A DNA stretch of 64,000 nucleotides from contig NZ_JAEFCB010000003.1 of assembly GCF_016405905.1 (NCBI RefSeq), positions 186,001 through 250,000 of the forward strand, given 5' to 3'. This stretch comes from Variovorax sp. IB41 (lineage in GTDB: Bacteria; Pseudomonadota; Gammaproteobacteria; Burkholderiales; Burkholderiaceae_C). Made by a program: the position numbers and the translations under genes. This document shows, one piece after another, positions 58,262 to 64,000 of the stretch (position 1 is the first letter of the stretch; each line of letters begins with the position of its first letter). A model generated the notes under the pieces. That model made no database searches and was not told the origin of the DNA. It saw only the letters and a program-made list of their open reading frames with translations.

Positions 58262-58690
58262 ATGATCATCAATTCAAAGCGCATGGCCGTCGCCGCTACG
58301 GCGCTCGCGATGTGCATGGCCGCAGGAAGCGCCTTCGCGCAAGACCGCCGCTTCGACGGACGGCCCGGCGACGGGCGTCCCGGCATGGAGCAACGGCACG
58401 ACGATCGCAACTTCGATCGCCGCGGTCCGAACCGCGACTACCGCGGCAACCAGGACTTCCGCGACGGCCGCCAGTTCGATCGTCGCGGCTTCCCGCAGCC
58501 GCATGCCGAATGGCGCCGCGGTGGCCGCGTGCCGGCCGAGTACCGTGGCCGCAACTACGTGGTGAACGACTACCGCGCCTATCGCCTCCAGGCACCGCCG
58601 CGCGGTTACCAGTGGGTCGGCGTGGGTGGTGACTACGTGCTCGCCGCGATTGCCACCGGCCTGATCGCGCAGATCATCGCGGGCCAGTAA
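58262..58690 (+). CDS. RcnB-family periplasmic protein
   Basis: A 142-residue exported protein (signal peptide cut near AFA-QD, residue 27). Residues 28-95 are rich in Asp, Arg, Gly and Asn (RRGPNRDYRGNQDFRDGRQF), and the C-terminal RcnB domain has VPAEYRGRNYVVNDYRAYRLQAPPRGYQWVGVGGDYVL. RcnB affects nickel/cobalt export in E. coli. The start at 58262 has AGGAG 6 nt upstream. No rcnA nearby. Confidence 0.86.
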   Translation: MIINSKRMAVAATALAMCMAAGSAFAQDRRFDGRPGDGRPGMEQRHDDRNFDRRGPNRDYRGNQDFRDGRQFDRRGFPQPHAEWRRGGRVPAEYRGRNYVVNDYRAYRLQAPPRGYQWVGVGGDYVLAAIATGLIAQIIAGQ

Positions 58691-58713
58691 ACAGTCGCCC
58701 CCGGCCGCATGCG

Positions 58714-58746
58714 AAACCGCCACAGGTCACTGTGGCGGTTTTTTAT
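58714..58746 (+). terminator. Intrinsic terminator after RcnB-like gene
   Basis: AACCGCCACAG and CTGTGGCGGTT form a perfect 11-bp stem with a 4-nt loop, followed by six T. Confidence 0.9.
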
Positions 58747-58760
58747 TTGGGGGATGCTTG

Positions 58761-59024
58761 TCAGGCCAGCGCGGTGGAGGCCGATTGGGCGCACACGTTG
58801 CGCCCGGTGATGGTCAGGCGCAGGCCCCCACCGTGCCATTCGAGCCAGTTGAGGCTCACATACGCTTCGATGTCGTTGTCGTCGATGCGGTCGGCCTGGC
58901 GGCTCTGCAGGAGCTCCACCGTGGCGGGCAGTGCCCGTTTCAACCGCTCTCGTCGCTCCGCTGCATCGGCCGCCTTTTGGGCGGCCCTGGTTTGCTGTTG
59001 CTGCTGCTGCGGGGTCGATGCCAT
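58761..59024 (-). CDS. Small hypothetical protein with Gln-rich start
   Basis: An 87-residue cytosolic protein. It begins with a poly-Gln run, has a charged helix (AAQKAADAAERRERLKRALP) and a short C-terminal beta part (VSLNWLEWHGGGLRLTITG). No domain recognised. The frame is open only on this strand and converges on the RcnB terminator; coding is likely but not certain. Confidence 0.6.
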   Translation of the reverse strand: MASTPQQQQQQTRAAQKAADAAERRERLKRALPATVELLQSRQADRIDDNDIEAYVSLNWLEWHGGGLRLTITGRNVCAQSASTALA

Positions 59025-59160
59025 TGCTGATCCGTTCCGGAAGCCAAGGAATTAACCCGAATGTACGCCCCTTGTGTGAAGCCGTACGCTTTCTTTTGAC
59101 CCCCGTCGTTCTGGCAGTGCCCGCCGCGCAACAGCGCCCGGAACCACCCTCGCGGCGGGG

Positions 59161-60105
59161 CTAGATTTCGTAGTGCGAGCCCTTCGCTTCATCGCCCAGC
59201 GCCTTCTCGACGATGGCCCGCGTGAGGGTCGGCGCGAACGACTCGATGAAGGCGTAGACGTACTTGCGCAGGTAGTTGCCGCGGCGCACCGCGAGCTTGG
59301 TGAGGTTAATGCCGAACAGGCGCCCCGCATCGATCGCGCGCAGCTGCGTGTCACGCTCCGCCTCATAGGCCACGCCGGCCACGATGCCCACGCCCAGCCC
59401 CAGGTGCACGTAGGTCTTGATCACGTCGGCGTCCATCGCGGCCAGCACGATGTTGGGCGCGAGCCCGCGCTGCTCGAAGGCCTCGTCGATGCGCGAACGG
59501 CCGGTGAAGCCCGTGTCGTAGGTGATCAGCGGATAGCGCGTGAGCGCCTCCAGCGACAGCGGCGCATCGAGCAGCGGATGCCCCGGCGGCACGATCACCG
59601 AATGCGTCCAGCGGTAGCAGGGCAGGGCGACCAGTTGCGGGTAGTCGCCCAGCGCCTCGGTGGCGATGCCCACGTCGGCCTCGCCGTCGATCAGCATCTG
59701 CGCGATCTGCTTGGGCGAGCCCTGGTGCAGGTGCAGTTTCACGTTCGGGAATTGCGTGCGAAATTCCTGCACGGCCACCGGCATCGCATAGCGCGCCTGC
59801 GAGTGCGTGGCCGCGATCGACAGCAGCCCGCTTTGCTGCGCGACGAACTCCTGCCCCGCGTGCCGCAGGTTGCTGCTCTCCAGCAGCATGCGCTCGATGA
59901 TCGGCAGCACGTGTCCGCCCGGCTCGGTGAGGCCCGTGAGCCGCTTGCCGGCGCGCACGAAGAGCTCGATGCCAAGCTCCTCCTCGAGTTCGCGGATCTG
60001 CCGGCTCACGCCGGGCTGCGAGGTGTGAAGGGTGTGAGCGACTTCGGTCAGGTTGAAGCCGCAACGAACGGCCTCGCGTACCGAGCGCAGTTGTTGGAAG
60101 TTCAT
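59161..60105 (-). CDS. CysB/Cbl-type LysR regulator
   Basis: A 314-residue LysR regulator whose start MNFQQLRSVREAVR and HTSQPGVSRQIRELEEELG match CysB/Cbl. The substrate domain contains THSQARYAMPVAVQEF and VGIVAGVAYE, typical of the sulfate-regulator group. CysB-type proteins activate sulfur assimilation genes with O-acetylserine-like ligands; no cys genes are in this window. ATG 60105 chosen because it matches CysB starts; 60123 is possible. Confidence 0.86.
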   Translation of the reverse strand: MNFQQLRSVREAVRCGFNLTEVAHTLHTSQPGVSRQIRELEEELGIELFVRAGKRLTGLTEPGGHVLPIIERMLLESSNLRHAGQEFVAQQSGLLSIAATHSQARYAMPVAVQEFRTQFPNVKLHLHQGSPKQIAQMLIDGEADVGIATEALGDYPQLVALPCYRWTHSVIVPPGHPLLDAPLSLEALTRYPLITYDTGFTGRSRIDEAFEQRGLAPNIVLAAMDADVIKTYVHLGLGVGIVAGVAYEAERDTQLRAIDAGRLFGINLTKLAVRRGNYLRKYVYAFIESFAPTLTRAIVEKALGDEAKGSHYEI

Positions 60106-60250
60106 CTGGCGCCGAGGTGTCATCAGGACCCCGGAGTGGGGACCGACCGGCGATTCTCTGCACAAGTGCTTATGCAGGGAACGATGCGTTTGTTGGTTCC
60201 ACATGAGCAAAACATCTTTACGGTGTGACGTTTGCCTCGCGTTTGTAATT

Positions 60251-60266
60251 TCGCACGACTGTGCTA
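60251..60266. promoter_or_regulatory. Operator-like site 1 for the TetR regulator
   Basis: TCGCACGACTGTGCTA, an imperfect palindrome (GCAC-N4-GTGC) 12 bp before the tetR ATG. The same half-sites occur at 60925. Confidence 0.7.
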
Positions 60267-60277
60267 AAGTCCGCCGC

Positions 60278-60880
60278 ATGGACGCCAAGACCCAGAAAAG
60301 CGAACTCACCCGCGCCGCCATCGTCGGCGCGGCGATGGACCTCGCGCTGGCCGAAGGCCTGGAAGCAATCTCGCTGCAGGTCATCGCGAGCCGCCTGGGG
60401 CTCTCCAAGAGCGGCGTGTTTTCTCGCGTGGGCTCGCGCGAGGCGCTGCAGAAGGCGGTCATCGAGGAGTACGGCCGCGGCTTCCTGGCCGACGTGTTCG
60501 TGCCGGCCATGCAGAAGCCCAAGGGCCTTGCGCGCCTGAACGACATCGTGGCCCGCTGGATCACCCGCACCCGCGACGTCGAGGCCCAGACCGGTTGCCT
60601 CTACGTGGCCGGCGCCTTCGAGTTCGACGACCGTGAAGGGGAACTGCGCGACGTGCTCCTGGAAGAGATCACGCGCTGGCGCGCCGCCTTGCGACGCACC
60701 GTGACGCTCGCCATCGAGGCCGGCGAACTCAAGGCCGACACCGAACCCGCGCAGCTGGTCAGCGAGATCAACGGAATCATGATGAACCAGCTGCACGACG
60801 CGCGTTTCCTGCGCGATCCCCATACCGCCGACCGGGCCGCGCAGACCTGGCAGCGGCTCCTTTCCAGCTACCTCGCCTGA
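60278..60880 (+). CDS. TetR family regulator
   Basis: A 200-residue TetR regulator with helix-turn-helix LQVIASRLGLSKSGVFSRVGSREAL (residues about 34-58) and a C-terminal TetR_C_16-like domain (QTGCLYVAGAFEFDDREG). Its own promoter and the one after it carry matching palindromes, so it likely represses itself and the small membrane protein/hydrolase genes downstream. Confidence 0.88.
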   Translation: MDAKTQKSELTRAAIVGAAMDLALAEGLEAISLQVIASRLGLSKSGVFSRVGSREALQKAVIEEYGRGFLADVFVPAMQKPKGLARLNDIVARWITRTRDVEAQTGCLYVAGAFEFDDREGELRDVLLEEITRWRAALRRTVTLAIEAGELKADTEPAQLVSEINGIMMNQLHDARFLRDPHTADRAAQTWQRLLSSYLA

Positions 60881-60924
60881 GCCATCGGACAGGTGGATTC
60901 GTTCCGTCCTTCTTTGTCAGAATT

Positions 60925-60946
60925 TCGCACAGTCGTGCGATAAAAT
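60925..60946. promoter_or_regulatory. Operator-like site 2 with promoter -10 element
   Basis: TCGCAC-AGTC-GTGCGA is a perfect 6-bp inverted repeat and is directly followed by TAAAAT, a -10-like element. AGGAG and the ATG of the small ORF come 5-15 bp later. Confidence 0.75.
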
Positions 60947-60959
60947 AGGAGAAGCAGCC

Positions 60960-61073
60960 ATGCTGATCATCGCCCTTTGCCTTGCCATCTACGCCGTCGC
61001 CCTCGGCGTCGAAGCCGCCCGCGACACGCTGCGCAGCCTGCCCCGCAGCAACCAGGACTGGGTCTGGTACTGA
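60960..61073 (+). CDS. 37-residue small membrane protein
   Basis: A short frame starting MLIIALCLAIYAVALGVEAA and ending DWVWY. Residues 2-16 form one membrane helix, followed by an amphipathic region with Arg and a Trp/Tyr-rich end. AGGAGAAGCAGCC before the ATG gives a good ribosome-binding site, and a promoter with a TetR operator lies just upstream. It precedes the hydrolase gene by 29 nt. Too short for usual gene callers. Confidence 0.7.
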   Translation: MLIIALCLAIYAVALGVEAARDTLRSLPRSNQDWVWY

Positions 61074-61102
61074 GTCGACCGAACCACCGAAGACCCCCGC
61101 AC

Positions 61103-62020
61103 ATGACGAGCACCCCCGCCCCCACGAACTACTACGGCGCCAGCCGCCTGATGCGCGCGATGCGCTTCGGCCTGGGCGCGTCGCAGCGCCTCTGGCCCGC
61201 GCTGGGCGTGCGCGCGGCCTACCGCGTGTTCGGCACGCCGCTGCCGCCCAAGTGGCTGTACCGCGGGCAGCACCCCGGCGCCGACTGGCACCACGAGGCC
61301 TGGTCCTTCGAGGACGCGAGCGTCGGCATCTACCACCTGGCGTCGCAGGACTCGGCGGCGGAATCGGCGCCAGTCGTGCTGCTGGTGCACGGCTGGGGTG
61401 GGCATGCGGGCCAGTTGCTGCCGCTCGCGCAGGCGGTGGCCGCGGCGGGCCTTCGGCCGGTGCTGCTCGAGCTGCCCGCCCATGGCCGCAGCGATGGCAC
61501 GGCGACCAATGGCGCGCAGTTCGCGCGCGCCATCGACTACGTCACCGCCCGGCTCGCCGCCGACGGCCGGGCGCTGCGCGCCGTGGTCGCGCATTCGCTG
61601 GGCGCCAATGCGCTGGCCTACGCCGCGGGGCGCGGGCTGCCGGCCGAGCGCATCGTGCTGCTCGCGCCGCCCGCGTCACCGCGCGAATACACGCGCTACT
61701 TCGCGCACGCGTTCGGCTTGAGCGAGCAGACGCGCGCCGCGATGCAGCGGATGTTCGAGGCCCGTGAAGGCGTGCTGATGCCGCAGTTCGAACCCGCGCT
61801 GGCCGGCCCGCGCATCGCGCAGCCGACGCTGATCGTGCATGACCGCGAGGACCGCGTGAACCGCTTTGCCGATGCCGAGGCCTACCGCGATGCCATCCCT
61901 CGCGCGCAGCTCGTCGCCACGCAGGGCTGGGGCCACCGCCGCATCCTCAAGGAGGCGGAGGTGCTGGGCGAGGTGACGCGCTTTGTGGCGCAGGAGCAGG
62001 AGCGGCAGCAGCAGCCCTGA
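61103..62020 (+). CDS. Alpha/beta hydrolase
   Basis: A 305-residue hydrolase: LLVHGWGGHAGQL (oxyanion region), nucleophile AHSLGANAL (Ser near residue 168), Asp in VHDREDRVNRF and His in GWGHRRIL. The N-terminal ~75 residues are an extra, basic segment. It is downstream of the TetR operator and small membrane protein, so probably ligand-induced. Substrate unknown; lipid-like esters are plausible. Confidence 0.86.
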   Translation: MTSTPAPTNYYGASRLMRAMRFGLGASQRLWPALGVRAAYRVFGTPLPPKWLYRGQHPGADWHHEAWSFEDASVGIYHLASQDSAAESAPVVLLVHGWGGHAGQLLPLAQAVAAAGLRPVLLELPAHGRSDGTATNGAQFARAIDYVTARLAADGRALRAVVAHSLGANALAYAAGRGLPAERIVLLAPPASPREYTRYFAHAFGLSEQTRAAMQRMFEAREGVLMPQFEPALAGPRIAQPTLIVHDREDRVNRFADAEAYRDAIPRAQLVATQGWGHRRILKEAEVLGEVTRFVAQEQERQQQP

Positions 62021-62029
62021 AGAAGGCCC

Positions 62030-62995
62030 TCACCAGGTCGGATGCACCGGCGTGAACACGGGCCTGAACAGGTGCCGCCGCACGATCTCGCCGTAGCCGC
62101 GGTAGTAGAAATTGCCGTTCGCCGCCAGCACCGCCGCGCGATGGCGCCGGAAGTACACCGGGATCTCGTACCACGGCATCGTCGGCGCGCGGTGGTGCAC
62201 GTGGTGCAGGTTGTTGAAGAGGTACAGCAGCCCGAACACGACGTTCGACTCGACGATGGCCACGCGCTCGTGCGGCGTGTCGGCCCAGCGGTGCTCGGTG
62301 AAGGTGCGCAGCGAGCCCAGCATCATTCCCGGGTAGACGAAGTACAGCAGGTACTCGCCGATGCCCATGCCGCAGACCACGGTGACGAAGTACAGCACCG
62401 GTGCCACGCTCAGCGCATGCCAGCCCCAGGTCGGCAGCCGCGAGAAGTTGCCCGCGAGCACCTGCTGCGATTCAAAGCGCACCAGCTTCCACAGCCTCAG
62501 GAACGGCCCGAGCACCACGCGGAACGCGATCGTCTGGTTCGCCATGTAGATCCAGCGCCAGACCGGCCCATAGCCCGCCCACGCGGGCGCCGAGTGGTAG
62601 GCGCTCTCGTTGTCGCGCTCCGGGTGCGTCAGGTGGAAATTGACGTGGTGCGCGCTGTGCCCGCGGTTGTAGAACGGATACGGCAGCCACAGGTTCAGCG
62701 GCGGCCACACCACCGCATGGCGCAGCCACCGGGGCAGGTGTCGCATCGCGTGGATGCTCTCGTGCTGCAGCGAGAAATGCAGCTGCGCGAGAAAACCGCC
62801 CAAGAGGAACAGCGCCCAGCCCGGCAGCGCCGCGTGCCACCACAGCAGCGCCGCCCACGCAACGTAGAGCGCGGCGGCGAGCAGCAGCGTCGGCACTTCG
62901 TAGTGCCACCACCAATGCGTCCGGCGCATGCCGGACGGGGCGCGCGTCGGTGCGGTGGGCGGTTTGGCGGTCGGTGTCATGGGCGGGCGACTCAA
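62030..62995 (-). CDS. Fatty acid desaturase family protein
   Basis: A 321-residue membrane di-iron enzyme with the His boxes HESIH, HSAHH and HHVHH, and four or so membrane helices (residues about 33-70, 175-225). It desaturates or hydroxylates acyl chains or related lipids at the inner membrane. The Arg/Pro-rich N-terminal 25 residues may be cytosolic or mis-started; ATG 62980 (MTPTAK) is an alternative. Confidence 0.88.
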   Translation of the reverse strand: MSRPPMTPTAKPPTAPTRAPSGMRRTHWWWHYEVPTLLLAAALYVAWAALLWWHAALPGWALFLLGGFLAQLHFSLQHESIHAMRHLPRWLRHAVVWPPLNLWLPYPFYNRGHSAHHVNFHLTHPERDNESAYHSAPAWAGYGPVWRWIYMANQTIAFRVVLGPFLRLWKLVRFESQQVLAGNFSRLPTWGWHALSVAPVLYFVTVVCGMGIGEYLLYFVYPGMMLGSLRTFTEHRWADTPHERVAIVESNVVFGLLYLFNNLHHVHHRAPTMPWYEIPVYFRRHRAAVLAANGNFYYRGYGEIVRRHLFRPVFTPVHPTW

Positions 62996-63135
62996 AGGAC
63001 TGCGATCCTAGGTATGAAGAAGCCGTTTGCATGCGCGCTTTTCGCATAAGCAAGGTCGCGAAATTTCGTTCCCGCGTCGGCCCGCGGCGGCCTACGCTTG
63101 GCGGCTTTGCTGCGCCGGTTCTCCCGCCCGTCTCC

Positions 63136-64000
63136 ATGAATGCCCCTTTCCCCCGTCGTGCCGTGCTGTGGTGGGCGCTGTCGGCGTCCGCGCTGGCGGG
63201 TGTCTCCCAGGCCCACGCAGCGACTGTGGACGACTACCCGACGAAGACGATCCGCGTGGTCGTTCCCTATCCGGCCGGCGGCATCGCCGACAAGATCGCC
63301 CGCGAGGTCGCCGAGCAGCTGCAGCAGCGGCTCAGGCAGGCGGTGGTGGTCGAGAACCGCAGCGGCGCGGCCGGCAACATCGGCTTCGATTTCGTGGCGC
63401 GCCAGCCGGCCGACGGCTACACGCTGCTGCTCGCGCCCGCGTCCAACCTCACGGTGCAGCCCGCGCTCTTCAAGCAGCTGAGCTACGACCTCGCGCGCGA
63501 CTTCACGCCGGTCTCGCTTCTGGTGCAGACGCCGCAGGTGCTGCTGGTGAACCCCAGGCTGCCCGTCGGCACGCCGCGGGAGTTGGCCGACTATTCGAAG
63601 AAGCATCCCGGCAAGGTCAACTACGGCATCAGCGTGGGCGCGTACTCGCACCTCGCGGGCGAACTCCTCAGGGCGCGGACCGGCGCCGACTTCACCGCCA
63701 TTCCCTACCAGGGCAGCGCACCTGCCATCAACGACCTGCTCGCGGGGCAGACGCAGTTCATCTTCAACGAGGTGATCACGGCCATTCCCTTCATCAAGGC
63801 CGGCACGCTGAAGCCGCTGGCCGTGGCCTACCGCACGCGCGCGCCGTGGCTGCCCGACGTGCCCACGACCGCGGAGGCGGGCCTGCCCGACTTCGAAGTC
63901 ACGTCTTGGTACGGCGTGGTCGTGCGCAGCGGCACACCGGCGCCGCTGGTGCAGCGCCTCTCGCGCGAGCTGCGCGCCATCGTGCAGTCGCCCGACTTCA
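63136..64000 (+). CDS. Bug-family tripartite tricarboxylate transporter receptor (3' end cut)
   Basis: The first 288 residues of a periplasmic solute receptor; the gene runs beyond the window. Signal peptide cut near AHA-AT (residue 29). Family motifs: YPTKTIRVVVPYPAGGIADKIAREV, VENRSGAAGNIGFDFVA, and YGISVGAYSHLAGELL. Bug proteins bind carboxylates or aromatic acids, often with no linked transporter. Very abundant in Burkholderiales. Confidence 0.9.
   Translation, partial: MNAPFPRRAVLWWALSASALAGVSQAHAATVDDYPTKTIRVVVPYPAGGIADKIAREVAEQLQQRLRQAVVVENRSGAAGNIGFDFVARQPADGYTLLLAPASNLTVQPALFKQLSYDLARDFTPVSLLVQTPQVLLVNPRLPVGTPRELADYSKKHPGKVNYGISVGAYSHLAGELLRARTGADFTAIPYQGSAPAINDLLAGQTQFIFNEVITAIPFIKAGTLKPLAVAYRTRAPWLPDVPTTAEAGLPDFEVTSWYGVVVRSGTPAPLVQRLSRELRAIVQSPDF

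Overview
The window is GC-rich chromosomal DNA from a betaproteobacterium, most likely Burkholderiales/Comamonadaceae and Variovorax-like. The evidence is the gene set and order: mnmG-rsmG-parA-(hydrolase)-parB, a ybhP-clsB-ybhN operon, a Bug-type solute receptor, phasin-like and RidA proteins, and dense operons with 4-bp ATGA/GTGA overlaps. The genus is inferred from general resemblance, not from a search. I saw no rRNA, tRNA, CRISPR array, insertion sequence or prophage.

Layout. 0-12 kb: envelope and housekeeping genes (metallophosphoesterase, phasin-like protein, PagL-like lipid A deacylase, ybhN/clsB/ybhP phospholipid operon, Spy-like protein, flavin reductase, pirin, carotenoid oxygenase under a divergent TetR regulator). 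12.7-18.3 kb: a minus-strand operon encoding an exosortase, its single apparent substrate (a VIT/vWA surface protein with a PEP-CTERM-like tail), an EpsI-like partner, a GT51 peptidoglycan glycosyltransferase and a GNAT enzyme. 18.4-26.6 kb: creD, a membrane-anchored GH3 hexosaminidase-like protein, PBP1A, and the creB-creC two-component system. A match to the known CreB tag (TTCAC-N6-TTCAC) lies between creD and the exosortase operon, which suggests one cell-wall-stress regulon. 26.6-27.2 kb: a 520-bp gene-free, AT-rich stretch with a TAG-trinucleotide array and DnaA boxes, a candidate replication origin.

27-45 kb: TerB-like gene, copper module (copZ-cueR divergent from copA), a hydrolase-ACP-ketosynthase-sterol-desaturase-family lipid operon, a TctDE-like two-component pair, RidA-GNAT-VOC operon, old yellow enzyme, AtuA/enoyl-CoA hydratase pair, GST and a transglutaminase-like protease. 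45-51.4 kb: mnmG, rsmG, LysE exporter, parA, small hydrolase, parB, with two parS sites inside mnmG and rsmG. 51-64 kb: CsgG-like lipoprotein, FAD-linked dehydrogenase, DinB-like protein, cobalamin adenosyltransferase, twin large hairpins, CYTH protein, GDSL esterase, an HxlR regulator facing a DHFR-like reductase broken by a 22-bp tandem duplication, an RcnB-like protein, a CysB-like regulator, a TetR regulator with a 37-residue small membrane protein and a hydrolase, a fatty-acid desaturase, and a Bug receptor cut by the window end.

The most interesting reading is that the left half combines a dedicated exosortase system with the CreBCD/PBP1A cell-wall module. The nearby candidate origin and the intragenic parS sites place all of this in the origin-proximal domain of the chromosome.
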